Shown: positions 15,611 through 24,740 of the stretch, in pieces
How positions within the stretch are numbered: the stretch's first letter is position 1
Layout of the letters: each line of letters starts with the position of its first letter
Source of the DNA: Mycobacterium sp. 852002-51961_SCH5331710
GTDB lineage: Bacteria > Actinomycetota > Actinomycetes > Mycobacteriales > Mycobacteriaceae
Assembly: GCF_001665535.1 (NCBI RefSeq)
Contig: NZ_LZSQ01000054.1
Span: 1 to 53,561 of the forward strand
Length of the DNA stretch: 53,561 nucleotides
Direction of reading: 5' to 3'
Made by a program: the position numbers and the translations under genes
Notes under the pieces: generated by a model
The model's database searches: none
Told to the model about the DNA's origin: nothing
Seen by the model: only the letters and a program-made list of their open reading frames with translations

Positions 15611-17212
15611 TCACCGACTCAGCAGGTAGCCGTTGGCTTCTCGATCCCACGCCGCAGGGCTCAGGCCCCGCGTGCGCAGGAGGTCTTTGCGAATCCGCCC
15701 GATGACGGTCTTCGGGATCTCGTCGAGCACCTCGAGATAGCGCGGCACACAGAAGTACGGCATGCGTGCGGCGCAGAAGTCGAGCAGCTCGCAGAAGTCG
15801 ATCGTCGCACCGGGCCGCAGCGTCACCACGACGAGGATGTCGTCCTCACCCAACTCGCTGGGCATCGCGACCGCGGCGGCCTCGGCGACCGCCGGGTGTT
15901 GCGCGACGGTCTGCTCGACCTCCACCGAGGACACGTTCTCTCCGCGCCTGCGCAGCGAGTCCTTGGCGCGGTCGACGAAGGTCAGGTTCTGGTCGCCGTC
16001 GAGGAAACCCAGGTCTCCGGTCCGGAACCACTCGGGGTGGGGGTCGATCGGCAGCCCGCGGTGCCCGGGCGCGGACGACACATACCCCTCGCTCATAACA
16101 TGCGCAGTCCGCGGCCGGCACGCGATCTCACCTGTCACACCAGCGGCCACGGGACGCCCGTCCCCGTCGACGATGCGCACCTCGAAGGCCGGGTTGACTT
16201 GTCCTGACGTACCCGGCACGCCGTCGTCCGAAACCGCCTTGTAGGCGATGGGGAACGCCTCGGTCAGTCCGTACATCGTCACCACGCGGCAGCGGTACCG
16301 CTCCTCGATCGCGCGGTACAGCTCGGCCGGGATGGGTGCGGCGGAGACGAACCGGATGCCGAGCTGCGCGTCGCTCGGGGTCGGAGGCAGGTTCCACAGC
16401 ATCGACACCATCGCGCCGGCGCCGACGAACCCCGCTGCGCCGCAGGCACGTAACTCGTTCCACGCGTCGGCGGGGTGGAAAGCGCTCGCCAGCACGCTGG
16501 TGCCGCCGACGAGCATCGGCGCCAGCACCGTCGGCGCCGCGCTGAGGTGGAACAACGGCATCGCCGTCCAGATCACGTCGCCTTGGCCGTACTCCCACGC
16601 CGACGCGACGGTGGCCGCCGCGACGAACAAGTAGTGCCACGTCGTCGCCACCGCCTTCGACGGACCGGTGGTGCCGGAGGTGAAGAACAGCGCGCCGGCC
16701 TCGCCGGCGTCGGTATTCACCGACGGGACGGTGCGGGGATGCGCCGCGCTCAGCTCCGCGGCCACCGAATCATCGAGCAGGAGGGTCGGCGTCGGAGCGT
16801 CGAGCCGCTCGGTGACCTCGGCCAGCCGCTCGCGCCTCGCCTCGTCGGTCACCACGAGCTTGGCCCGCGACACGTTGAGCGCGCCGGCCAGGAAGTCGCC
16901 CTTGTTCGCCGCGTTGACCGCCGCGCTCACCGCGCCGAGGCGGGCTGCGCCGAGCCAGAAATACACCCACTGGGCGCACGTGCCCGCGAACAACGCCACC
17001 GTGTCGCCGCGGCCGATGCCGCGGTCGGCGAGCATCGCCGCGGCGGCGCAGGACCGGTCGCGCATCTGACCGAAGGTGATCGGCGTGCCGTCGATCGACA
17101 GCATCGTGCGGTCACCGAACTGTTCGGCACGTCGATCGAGAACCGACGCGACCGTGAAGCGCTCGACGCCGAATGTGGCCGGCTCGACGCGCCACGGTCG
17201 ATCCTGCGGCAT
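15611..17212 (-). CDS. Acyl-CoA synthetase (adenylate-forming, CaiC/FadD-like) with a changed A10 motif
   Basis: 533 residues. ATP-binding loop FFTSGTTGPSKAVATTW, VTMYGLTEAFPIAYK, the Asp-containing hinge WFRTGDLGFLDGDQNL and RAKDSLRRRGENVSSVEVE are all present. The C-terminal A10 motif reads PKTVIGRIRKDLLR: the usual catalytic Lys after Gly is Arg, and Lys appears three residues later. Related ligases with such shifted lysines exist, so activity is likely but should be tested. The enzyme would activate a carboxylate with ATP and CoA. ATG 17212 overlaps the stop of the Rieske oxygenase gene by one base (TGATG), so the two are coupled. Confidence 0.9.
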   Translation of the reverse strand: MPQDRPWRVEPATFGVERFTVASVLDRRAEQFGDRTMLSIDGTPITFGQMRDRSCAAAAMLADRGIGRGDTVALFAGTCAQWVYFWLGAARLGAVSAAVNAANKGDFLAGALNVSRAKLVVTDEARRERLAEVTERLDAPTPTLLLDDSVAAELSAAHPRTVPSVNTDAGEAGALFFTSGTTGPSKAVATTWHYLFVAAATVASAWEYGQGDVIWTAMPLFHLSAAPTVLAPMLVGGTSVLASAFHPADAWNELRACGAAGFVGAGAMVSMLWNLPPTPSDAQLGIRFVSAAPIPAELYRAIEERYRCRVVTMYGLTEAFPIAYKAVSDDGVPGTSGQVNPAFEVRIVDGDGRPVAAGVTGEIACRPRTAHVMSEGYVSSAPGHRGLPIDPHPEWFRTGDLGFLDGDQNLTFVDRAKDSLRRRGENVSSVEVEQTVAQHPAVAEAAAVAMPSELGEDDILVVVTLRPGATIDFCELLDFCAARMPYFCVPRYLEVLDEIPKTVIGRIRKDLLRTRGLSPAAWDREANGYLLSR

Positions 17213-18327
17213 CAAGCGTCCGCGGCGGAGGGATCGGGCTCGCCGGCGGCGGTGTAGCCGAAGTCGGTCGGCGTCGGTTCGGCGCTCGGATAGAAGCGGT
17301 GTGCCCAGCGGCGCAGCGCGGCGTAGTCGCGGGCCTCCTCCGGCGCGAGGTTGGGCTTCTCCAGGTACTTCATGTTCTCCCAGGTGAAGAAGTCCTGCTT
17401 GATGACCTCCTGCTGTAACTGCAAGAACTTCGCTGCCCGGCCGGTCGGCTTGTCACCGCGGTCGCCGGGTTCGCGGCTCGACGCCTGGGTGTAGAAGTAG
17501 TCGGTGTAGTCCTCGTCGACCGGCGTCTGACCAGTCACCTGAACGGTGGCGACCAACTCCGAGGGGAAGCGCACCACGCCGAGGCCCAGCGAGTAGTTGT
17601 CGTAGATGATCTTTGCGTCGACGGGCCCGTTGGGGGTGAGCCACGTCTTCGCCCGTCCCCCACCGAAATTCGCGTTCACCGTCGCATGCAGGTGATAACC
17701 CGACACTTCGAACGACGCGGTGTTGGCCGGATTCGCGGCCTTGTGCACATACTGCACGTGGTACGGGTCCGCCGCGTTCTCGATGATCATCTGCGCGTGC
17801 ACCTTGACCCGGTTGACCATCCGGGTGTGCGGGTGCAACGGGTAGTACTCGTCGGTCTCGAGTTCGGGTAGCACCGGCGGCTGCCAGTATGGAGCGCGCC
17901 CATGGCGTTCGTGCCAGACCAGGATGAAGCCGTACCACTCGGTGCTGGGATACCGCTTAATCCGGACATTCTGTTTGCAGCCGATCTTGCTGTACGGGAT
18001 CAGCGCGTTGGTGCCGTCGCCGGTCCACTGCCAGCCGTGCCACGGGCAGACGATGTGCTCACCCTCGACGGTGCCCCCGACCCCCATGTTGGCGCCCAGG
18101 TGCTGACAGTAGGCGTCGAGCACGTTGACCCGTCCCGATGCGGTCCGGAAGATCACCAGCTCCTCGCCGAAGTAGTGGGCGCGTTTGACCTGACCGGCGC
18201 CCAGTTCGGAGGAGAACCCGACGATGAACCACCCGGTCGGGAAGCGGTACTTCGACAGGCTGATGCCGCTGGGCCCGAACTCGCGCTCCGACGGGTCGAG
18301 GGTTGATTCGTCGACCGTGTCCGTCAT
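17212..18327 (-). CDS. Rieske non-haem iron oxygenase, oxygenase component
   Basis: 371 residues. Rieske cluster ligands: Cys74/His76 in AYCQHLG and Cys94/His97 in CPWHGWQW. Mononuclear iron motif ENAADPYHVQYVH, with His190 and His195 and a bridging Asp187. This is the single-component-alpha type (like KshA or oxygenases acting on alicyclic or steroid substrates), needing a separate ferredoxin and/or reductase, which is not adjacent. It is the first gene of an operon with the acyl-CoA ligase, SnoaL and two MaoC genes. Its promoter carries the 34-bp element described at 18378-18411. The sequence is not obviously KshA, so the substrate is open. Confidence 0.93.
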   Translation of the reverse strand: MTDTVDESTLDPSEREFGPSGISLSKYRFPTGWFIVGFSSELGAGQVKRAHYFGEELVIFRTASGRVNVLDAYCQHLGANMGVGGTVEGEHIVCPWHGWQWTGDGTNALIPYSKIGCKQNVRIKRYPSTEWYGFILVWHERHGRAPYWQPPVLPELETDEYYPLHPHTRMVNRVKVHAQMIIENAADPYHVQYVHKAANPANTASFEVSGYHLHATVNANFGGGRAKTWLTPNGPVDAKIIYDNYSLGLGVVRFPSELVATVQVTGQTPVDEDYTDYFYTQASSREPGDRGDKPTGRAAKFLQLQQEVIKQDFFTWENMKYLEKPNLAPEEARDYAALRRWAHRFYPSAEPTPTDFGYTAAGEPDPSAADA

Positions 18328-18377
18328 CGCAACTCCGTTCGCGCACGCACCAGCCGAGGTCAGCGGCGCTGTCCGTT

Positions 18378-18411
18378 GCCTATTTTTACTATTTTAGGCA
18401 TTCTGGGTCAA
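18378..18411 (-). promoter_or_regulatory. Promoter with shared operator-like element (copy A)
   Basis: On the minus strand TTGACC (18411-18406), a 17-base spacer and TAAAAA (18388-18383) make a sigma-A-like promoter about 50 bases before the Rieske oxygenase ATG. The spacer and -10 lie within an imperfect palindrome with arms GCCTA/TAGGC (18378-18399). The whole 34-bp stretch matches 31 of 34 positions of 26164-26197. It lies between divergent genes and could also act on the P450 gene to the right. Confidence 0.7.
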
Positions 18412-18431
18412 GAACGGCGAAAGGAAGCAAC

Positions 18432-19673
18432 ATGCCGACGACGACTCCGGTCGACCTCTCGGATCCGGCGTTGTGGCAGAACGGCTTTCCCGACGAACTG
18501 TTCGCGCAGCTGCGCCGGGAGCGTCCGATCTTCCGGCACGGGCTCACCGACCGTGTGGCTGAGACGCTCAAGCACGACTTCTGGATCACCACCAAGGTGC
18601 ATCACGCACACCGGATCCACCGCGACACCGAATCGTTCACCGCGGCGGAGGGACCGCTGATCCAAGGCGTGGGCGCGGTGGGCTCGTTCCCGACGGTCAT
18701 CAACATGGACCCACCGGTTCTGCTCAAGCGGCGCCGAGTGCTGTCGCACGCGTTCACGCCGAAAGCGATCGCGAAACTCGAGCACGACATCCGCCGCCGG
18801 GCGGCCGGTATGGTCGACCACCTCCTGGAATCCGGCGGCGGCGACTGGATCGAAGACGTCGCCGACGCGCTCCCCATGTCGGTGATCGGCGACATCGTCG
18901 GAATTCCGGAGGACGACCGAGCGGAGATCTTCGACACTTTCGACTTGGTCCTGCAGGCGAATTCGGCGGCATCGGGTGAGGAGGCCGAGCAGCAGCACCT
19001 CGAGCTGTTCGGCAAGATCTTCACGTACGCGGCGGAGTTGACCGCCGAGAAGCGCCGCAATCCCACCGACGACATCTGGAGCACACTGGCCACCGCGGTC
19101 GTGACCGACGAGTACGGTGAGCAACTGTCGATCCCCGCGGCCGAGCTCGACATCTTCTTTTTCGTCATCGCGTTCGCTGGGAGCGACACCACGAAGAACG
19201 CTCTGGCGTACGGACTTCGGGCGTTCATCGACAACCCGGCGCAGATCGAGCGCTACCGCACCGACCCGTCCGTACGCCAGACCGCGGTCGAAGAGGTGCT
19301 GCGGTGGTCGTCGCCGATCGCGTTCTGGAGCCGGGTCACCAAGACCGACGTGGAGATCGACGGCGTCACGATTCCGAGCGGTGAGCGCGTGGTGTCGATG
19401 TTGCGATCGGCCAACCGCGACGAGGACGTGTTCAGCGATCCCTTCACGTTCGACATCGGGCGGGCCGACAATCCGCACGTGGCGTTCGGCGGCGGAGGTC
19501 CACACCACTGTCTCGGGGCGATGCTGGCGCGTGCGGAGATCCGCGCCGTGCTCGACGAGCTGTTGTGCCGCGCCGAGGACATCGAGCTCGGTCCGGTCGC
19601 CGTCACCTACCCGAACCTGACCAACAACATGACGATCTTTCACGCGATGCCGATCTCGTTGCGCAGCCGCTGA
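18432..19673 (+). CDS. Cytochrome P450 (first of three)
   Basis: 413 residues from ATG 18432, with RBS AAGGAAG 4 bases upstream. I-helix motif AFAGSDTTKNAL, ExxR in VEEVLRWSSP, haem loop FGGGGPHHCLGAMLAR with axial Cys360. Soluble bacterial class I P450 that would hydroxylate a hydrophobic substrate using a ferredoxin and reductase. No 3Fe-4S ferredoxin gene, often next to mycobacterial P450s, is adjacent. It is divergent from the Rieske oxygenase operon across the shared promoter element, and convergent with the CoA-transferase gene (2-base gap). Confidence 0.95.
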   Translation: MPTTTPVDLSDPALWQNGFPDELFAQLRRERPIFRHGLTDRVAETLKHDFWITTKVHHAHRIHRDTESFTAAEGPLIQGVGAVGSFPTVINMDPPVLLKRRRVLSHAFTPKAIAKLEHDIRRRAAGMVDHLLESGGGDWIEDVADALPMSVIGDIVGIPEDDRAEIFDTFDLVLQANSAASGEEAEQQHLELFGKIFTYAAELTAEKRRNPTDDIWSTLATAVVTDEYGEQLSIPAAELDIFFFVIAFAGSDTTKNALAYGLRAFIDNPAQIERYRTDPSVRQTAVEEVLRWSSPIAFWSRVTKTDVEIDGVTIPSGERVVSMLRSANRDEDVFSDPFTFDIGRADNPHVAFGGGGPHHCLGAMLARAEIRAVLDELLCRAEDIELGPVAVTYPNLTNNMTIFHAMPISLRSR

Positions 19674-19675
19674 AC

Positions 19676-21985
19676 TCACAGCCCCTTCGGTCGCGAACCG
19701 ATGACGCCCTCTTTCTCGAGCCGGTGCAGATCGCTCTCATTCAGCCCGCACAACGAGGTGAGGATCTCCGGATTGTGTTCACCCAGCGTGGGGGGTGGCA
19801 TCCTGAGCCATCGCCGGCTGCCCGGCAGTCGCGCGAACGGCGGACACGGGTAGAGATTCTCCCCGGTGGAGCGATGCTCGAGGCGTTCGAAGAACCCGCG
19901 GTGTCGTAGTTGCGGGTTGTCGGTGACCAGCGAGGGCGAGACCACCACCGCGGCCGGCACACCGGCTCGCGTCAACTCATCGGCGGCGGACTGAGCGTCG
20001 CGGGTGGTGAGCCAGGCTTCGATGGAGGCACCGGCGGTGACATCGGTCAGTGCCGTACGCTCGGCTTCGGTGTGCGCGGCGACCGCAACCCAATCGTCCT
20101 CCCCTGCACAGCGATAGACGTCCTGCACAACGTCCCCGCGCCCCCGGTTCCCCCGGCGCTCCATCACCCGCCCGAACACTTCGTATTCGATGGTCTGCAC
20201 GGCGGTGACGTTCAGCACCGCCTCGATCATCGGGACCTCGACGAGTTGTCCTCGACCCGTGCGTTCGGTGAACTCGAGCGCCGCGAGCGTGGCGAACGCG
20301 GCGTGCGCGCCGGCGAGTGGATCGCATGCCCCGCGCGGGGCGATCGGCGGGCCGTCGGGTAACCCGGTCACCCAGGCCAGTCCGGCGATCTGCTCCATGG
20401 TCGGAGCGAAACCGACGCGGTCGCGCCAGGGGCCGGTCAATCCGAAGGCCGGCATCCGGACCACGACCAGGCGAGGGTTGAGGTCGAGCAAGGCCTCCGC
20501 GCCGAGGCCGAACTGCTCCATCACCCGCGGGGAGAAGTTCTCCACCACGACATCGGCCTGGCCGATCAGCTTGCGCACCAGCCGACGTCCCTCGTCCGAC
20601 TGCAGGTCGAGGGTCACCGACCGCTTGTTGGTGTTCATCGCGTGGAACACCCAGCCGTACTCCCACCAGTCGTCGACGTCTTTACGCATTCCGCCCGAAT
20701 AGCGGATACCGTCGGGGCGCTGGATCGACTCGACCTTGACCACATCGGCGCCGAACGCGGCCAGCGAGTGCGTCGCGGCCGGGCCGGCCCAGAACGCGGT
20801 GAAGTCGACGATGCGGACACCGGCGAGCGGCATATCCCCGGTGGGATCCGGGTTCGCCGTGAATGACCGTGGCTCCCAGAGACACTCGGCGTCGGCCTCG
20901 CCAACGGCGGGCGCGGTGCGGATCGGCGCCGGCCGCGCCTGCGACATCAACCACGGAGGCCGCGGCTGACGGAATCCGGCCGGATTGTCGACGTAGACGC
21001 CGCGCTCACGGAGATGGTCCATCGACGGGATCGTCGCGCCGTTGCCCAGCGGCGCCAACGGCAGCCGGAACAGTTGTCCGAGTTCGACGATCTCGCCGAC
21101 CGTCCGTTCCCTCATCCACGGGTCGATGCGTTCGCGGATCCAGTCGCGGTAGTCCCACCGGCCGATCTGGAACTGCAACTGCGGAATCTCGGTCAACTCC
21201 GGGCAGTCGACCATCGCGGCGAAGTCCAGCCACTGCTGCCCCGTCACCATGCTGATACCGACGTAGCCGTCCTTGGCCGGTTCGATCGATGGCACCTCCA
21301 CCGATCGCCGCACAGCCGGGACTTGTAGCAGCGCCGAATGCAGCCACTCCCCGCTCTGCATCAGCGTGATCGCCTCGAGCATCGACATGTCGAGGTGGCC
21401 GCCCGCACCGCCGTTGAGCACGCGCCGCCGCAGGGCCAGTGCGCCGTAGGCGGCCCACACCCCGCCCATGTACTCCCCCAACCCCCCGCCTATGGAGATG
21501 GGCGGGCCCGCGGGCTCGCCGCGGAAACCGGTGAGCCCGGAGGCGGCCTGCAGCGTGAATTCCGTCGCGGGCCGCTGCGACCACGGCCCGGTCCAGCCGA
21601 AGTTCGAAATCGATACGACGATGCACCCGGGCGCGCTCGCCAGCAGGCCGGGAATGTCGACGCCGTACCGGCGTGCGGCGGGTTCGTCGGCCGTCACCAC
21701 CACGATGTCGGCAGCTCGCAGCAGGTCATCGGAAAGAGTTGTGATGCTACGCTTTCCGGCGTTGAGGTAGCTGAACAAGGGCGCGTCGGCACCCTCGTCG
21801 AGTTCGCCCCCGGTGGCCGTGGACCCGCGCATGGCGTCACCGTCGGGGGGTTCCACCTTGACCACTTGGGCGCCCGCGTCGGTCAGCAGCTTGCCGCAGT
21901 AGGCTCCGGCGATACGGTCGCTGATCTCGACGACTCGCACATCGTGCAGTGGGGTGGGTATCGAACCACTCGCACCGTCGCCCAC
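19676..21985 (-). CDS. Double-length family III (CaiB/BaiF) CoA-transferase
   Basis: 769 residues, two complete CaiB/BaiF domains in tandem (roughly 15-345 and 385-760), about twice the usual size. Each half has the family start (VRVVEISDRIAGAYCGKLL; VRIVDFTAFWAGPAATHSLA) and the VVKVEP / VVKVES strand. The second half has the catalytic Asp in GACDPLAGAHA. The aligned position of the first half is Glu (GGLGEYMGGV), so only the second site looks canonical. It moves CoA between carboxylic acids without ATP. GTG 21985 is preferred over GTG 21991 because GGGAGG then lies 5 bases upstream. Divergent from the GntR regulator gene. Confidence 0.92.
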   Translation of the reverse strand: MGDGASGSIPTPLHDVRVVEISDRIAGAYCGKLLTDAGAQVVKVEPPDGDAMRGSTATGGELDEGADAPLFSYLNAGKRSITTLSDDLLRAADIVVVTADEPAARRYGVDIPGLLASAPGCIVVSISNFGWTGPWSQRPATEFTLQAASGLTGFRGEPAGPPISIGGGLGEYMGGVWAAYGALALRRRVLNGGAGGHLDMSMLEAITLMQSGEWLHSALLQVPAVRRSVEVPSIEPAKDGYVGISMVTGQQWLDFAAMVDCPELTEIPQLQFQIGRWDYRDWIRERIDPWMRERTVGEIVELGQLFRLPLAPLGNGATIPSMDHLRERGVYVDNPAGFRQPRPPWLMSQARPAPIRTAPAVGEADAECLWEPRSFTANPDPTGDMPLAGVRIVDFTAFWAGPAATHSLAAFGADVVKVESIQRPDGIRYSGGMRKDVDDWWEYGWVFHAMNTNKRSVTLDLQSDEGRRLVRKLIGQADVVVENFSPRVMEQFGLGAEALLDLNPRLVVVRMPAFGLTGPWRDRVGFAPTMEQIAGLAWVTGLPDGPPIAPRGACDPLAGAHAAFATLAALEFTERTGRGQLVEVPMIEAVLNVTAVQTIEYEVFGRVMERRGNRGRGDVVQDVYRCAGEDDWVAVAAHTEAERTALTDVTAGASIEAWLTTRDAQSAADELTRAGVPAAVVVSPSLVTDNPQLRHRGFFERLEHRSTGENLYPCPPFARLPGSRRWLRMPPPTLGEHNPEILTSLCGLNESDLHRLEKEGVIGSRPKGL

Positions 21986-22010
21986 GCACACCTCCCGCTT
22001 TCGCTGCCAT

Positions 22011-22075
22011 CTTAGTAATTATTGGCAGAAACGAGGCCGCTGGGTGGCGGGGCTATCACTGTTAATATTGCTAAG
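22011..22075. promoter_or_regulatory. Paired inverted operator-like sites between CoA-transferase and GntR genes
   Basis: CTTAGTAATTATTGGCAG at 22011-22028 recurs in inverted form as CTGTTAATATTGCTAAG at 22059-22075; together they suggest CTTAGYAAT(W)ATTRRCAG. Both are AT-rich islands in high-GC DNA. TAATAT at 22063-22068 could be the -10 of the GntR gene, 9 bases from its ATG, giving an almost leaderless mRNA. GntR/FadR proteins bind such short palindromic sites, so autoregulation and control of the CoA-transferase gene are likely. Confidence 0.55.
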
Positions 22076-22077
22076 AC

Positions 22078-22887
22078 ATGACAACACTGGGAATCGGCCC
22101 CGAGGCACGTCGCCGGCTGGGGGCGCGCCGCACGGCCGAGATCGTGGCCGACGAACTGCGTCGCCAGATCATCGAGGGTGAACTCAACGACGGTGACCTG
22201 CTGCCCCGCCAGGAAGTGCTCGTCGAGCAGTTCAACGTCAGCCTGGTGTCGTTACGAGAAGCGTTGCGAATCCTCGAGACTGAGGGGTTGGTCTCAGTGC
22301 GGCGGGGTAACCGCGGCGGCGCCGTCGTCCATGCACCCGCGAAGGCAAACGCCGCCTACATGCTCGGTCTGTTGCTGCAGAGCGACTATGTCCCGCTGGC
22401 CGACCTGGGAACCGCGCTGCAGGAACTCGATCCGATGTGTGCGGCACTGGCGGCGCGCCGACCGGACCGTGCGAAGACGCTCGTTCCCAAGCTGCGGGAG
22501 TTCAACGCCGCGATGGAGGAACACATCGAGGACGGCGCGCGGTTCACCGAGATCGGCGGGCAGTTCCACGACGAGATCGTCCGCGGCTGCGGCAACCACA
22601 CGATGGTCGCGGTGGTGGGCAGCCTGGAAACGCTGTGGACCGGCCACCTGAACTGGTGGGCCAACGAAACCGCCGCCAAAGGCGAGTACCCGTCGACCAA
22701 GCGGCGGCGAATCGCGCTGAGCGTGCACACCAAGATCACCGACGCCATCGAGGCCGGGGACACCGAACGCGCTCGCAAGCTGGCCGCCCGCCACGTCGCC
22801 GACACCCAGACCTATTTGTTGGCCGGCGAGCCCGAACAGCGGATCGTCGCCCTGTCGCCACAGGCGCTGGCGCAGCGCAAGCGTTGA
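22078..22887 (+). CDS. GntR-family transcriptional regulator, FadR/FCD subfamily
   Basis: 269 residues. N-terminal winged helix: IVADELRRQIIEGELNDGDL, LPRQEVLVEQFNVSLVSLRE, ALRILETEGLVSVRRGNRGG. The C-terminal all-helical FCD domain keeps metal or ligand positions such as His in GQFHDEIVRGCGN and LAARHVADTQTYL. These regulators usually respond to a carboxylate or acyl-CoA and control neighbouring catabolic genes. It is followed 10 bases later by the SDR gene on the same strand, so both form one operon. The upstream gap has paired operator-like sites. Confidence 0.92.
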   Translation: MTTLGIGPEARRRLGARRTAEIVADELRRQIIEGELNDGDLLPRQEVLVEQFNVSLVSLREALRILETEGLVSVRRGNRGGAVVHAPAKANAAYMLGLLLQSDYVPLADLGTALQELDPMCAALAARRPDRAKTLVPKLREFNAAMEEHIEDGARFTEIGGQFHDEIVRGCGNHTMVAVVGSLETLWTGHLNWWANETAAKGEYPSTKRRRIALSVHTKITDAIEAGDTERARKLAARHVADTQTYLLAGEPEQRIVALSPQALAQRKR

Positions 22888-22897
22888 GAGGCGCCTC

Positions 22898-23623
22898 GTG
22901 CGAACGGCTTTGATCACCGGCGGCAGCGGCGGCATCGGCAAGGCGTGCGGCAGCAAGCTCGCCGGGCTCGGCTACGACGTGGTGTTGACGGCACGTCGGG
23001 AGGCGCCGCTTCGGGCCGCCGCCGAAGAGATGGGTGCGCGCTACGTCGTCGCCGACGCGAGCGTCCCCTCGGGCTTCGAACCCGCCGTCGAGGCCGCGGG
23101 CAGCATCGACCTGCTCGTGCACGCCTCGGGCATCCTCGGTGGAACCTACGCCCGCAAGCAGACTTTCGAGCAGTGGCGCGCGACCATGTCGGCGAATCTG
23201 GACTCGTGCTTCGTGGTGACATCGGCGGCCCTGCCGCGGATGCGGGCCGGTTCCCGGTTCGTGTTCATCTCCTCGTCGGCTGCTCACGAGCCGATGCGGG
23301 CCCGCACCGCCTATTCGGCGGCGAAAGCCGGGATGAACGCGTTCGCCGGTGCCCTGGCGCAGGAGGTCGACCGCGACGGGATCAACGTGCACGTCGTCAC
23401 ACCCGGGCCGGTCGAGACCGAGATGCTGCAAGACGTTCCGTTCGAGATGTACGCGATCCGCTCCGCCGATGTCGCCGACGCGGTGGCGTGGCTCGACACC
23501 GTCGATCCCTCCGTCGACCTGCCCGAGATCCGGTTGCACGCGGTCACCAGGGGTCCGTCCGCCCGTCCGCCGATCGTGCCTCTCGAAGCCCAGCGTCGCG
23601 CGAAATCGCCTAGAGCGCTTTGA
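22898..23623 (+). CDS. Short-chain dehydrogenase/reductase
   Basis: 241 residues from GTG 22898. Classical SDR: ALITGGSGGIGKACGSKL (cofactor Gly motif), LLVHASGILGG in place of NNAG, Ser in FVFISSSAAHEP, catalytic YSAAK, and VVTPGPVETEML. It oxidises an alcohol or reduces a ketone with NAD(P). It lies in the GntR operon and overlaps the 3' end of the convergent amidohydrolase gene by 14 bases. The altered NNAG motif (HASG) is within the range of the family. Confidence 0.92.
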   Translation: MRTALITGGSGGIGKACGSKLAGLGYDVVLTARREAPLRAAAEEMGARYVVADASVPSGFEPAVEAAGSIDLLVHASGILGGTYARKQTFEQWRATMSANLDSCFVVTSAALPRMRAGSRFVFISSSAAHEPMRARTAYSAAKAGMNAFAGALAQEVDRDGINVHVVTPGPVETEMLQDVPFEMYAIRSADVADAVAWLDTVDPSVDLPEIRLHAVTRGPSARPPIVPLEAQRRAKSPRAL

Positions 23624-24740
23624 CCGTCGACGGCAGGCCGTACAGAGCGGTGGCGTTGCCCCGCATGATCCGCTCGCGCTGGGCCGCGGGGAACCGGCGG
23701 ATCGCCCACTGCGGCGAGTCGTAACTCCAGTGTGGGTAGTCGGTCGAGAACATCAGGTTGTCGCTGAGGTCCATCATCTCGAGGTACTCGCGGTACACGC
23801 CGACATGCACCTCCTCCACCGGCTGCGTGGTGAAGCGTACGTGCTCGCGCACGTAGTCCGAGGGTCGGCGCTTCACGTGCGGCAGGTCGGACTTGCGTTG
23901 TTCCCACATGCGGTCCATTCGCCACATCACCGGCATCGCCCACGTGAAGCCGCCTTCCACGAACACCACGCGAAGGTCCGGGTGGCGGTGGAACGCTCCG
24001 TCGAAGACCAGGCTCATCAGATGCGCTACGTAGAGCAACGGCCACGACGCGAAGAAGTCGTGCCAGTGTGCGGGGTTGCCGACCGGATAGATCGGGATCA
24101 GCTCGAACGGCGTCTGCCCCATCAGATGCGTGGCGACCGGCAGGCCGTGGCGCGCCGCCGCCTCATAGAGCGGATCGAAATGCGGGCTGCCGAACGGAAT
24201 TCCGCGGGTCTGGGGCGTCATCAGCACCTCGGCCATGTACGGATGCCCGGCCCAGCGTTCCACTTCGGTAGCGGCCGCCTTCGGGTCCTGCGCGGTGACG
24301 CTGATGGCCCCACGCCAACGGCCGTGCCAGTTGGCCTGTCCCAGCCATACGTCAGCCAGCCAGTCGTTGTAGGTCGCCTTCAGGATGTGTTCGGCCTGCG
24401 GCAGCTGCGCATCGCACATCGGTTCCAGCACAGCGATGCTCACGCCGGCGTCCACCAACAGCTGCTTGGCGGCGAACTCGGGGTCACTGCCGGGCATCCC
24501 TCCGCCGGGTGGTTTGGCGTCGACGCGTAGCGAGTTGGTCTTGTACGAGTCGGGGGTGTCGTAGAAGTGCGGCACCGGTGACACGGCGTTGCCCGTCGGC
24601 CAGACTGTGTCCCTCCAGTCCGCGGGGGCATAGCTCTTGAGCTCGTCGGCCGAGACGGGCATCGGGTGCACGTCGGTGTCGACGATCGTGACCGCGATGT
24701 CCGCGGCGGAGTCCTGCCGTGCCGACTCGACGGTTGTCAC
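23610..24740 (-). CDS. Amidohydrolase-2 family metal-dependent hydrolase or decarboxylase (active-type)
   Basis: 376 residues from GTG 24740. The metal-site residues expected in this TIM-barrel family are present: Asp23-x-His25 in VDTDVHPMP, His205 in VATHLMG, His240 in YVAHLMSL, Glu262 in VVFVEGGFTW, and Asp334 in FSTDYPHWSY. Relatives hydrolyse C-C or C-N bonds or decarboxylate ring acids (ACMSD, resorcylate decarboxylase types). GTG 24740 overlaps the TGA of the upstream paralogue by 4 bases, so the two are translated together. A longer upstream reading was rejected as out-of-family. Confidence 0.9.
   Translation of the reverse strand: MTTVESARQDSAADIAVTIVDTDVHPMPVSADELKSYAPADWRDTVWPTGNAVSPVPHFYDTPDSYKTNSLRVDAKPPGGGMPGSDPEFAAKQLLVDAGVSIAVLEPMCDAQLPQAEHILKATYNDWLADVWLGQANWHGRWRGAISVTAQDPKAAATEVERWAGHPYMAEVLMTPQTRGIPFGSPHFDPLYEAAARHGLPVATHLMGQTPFELIPIYPVGNPAHWHDFFASWPLLYVAHLMSLVFDGAFHRHPDLRVVFVEGGFTWAMPVMWRMDRMWEQRKSDLPHVKRRPSDYVREHVRFTTQPVEEVHVGVYREYLEMMDLSDNLMFSTDYPHWSYDSPQWAIRRFPAAQRERIMRGNATALYGLPSTVKAL

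Noticed and set aside
17212..18327. Assignment of the Rieske oxygenase as KshA
   Set aside because: The Rieske motif (CQHLGANMG; CPWHGW) and iron motif differ from the KshA pattern, and no KshB-type reductase or steroid-ring genes are adjacent.
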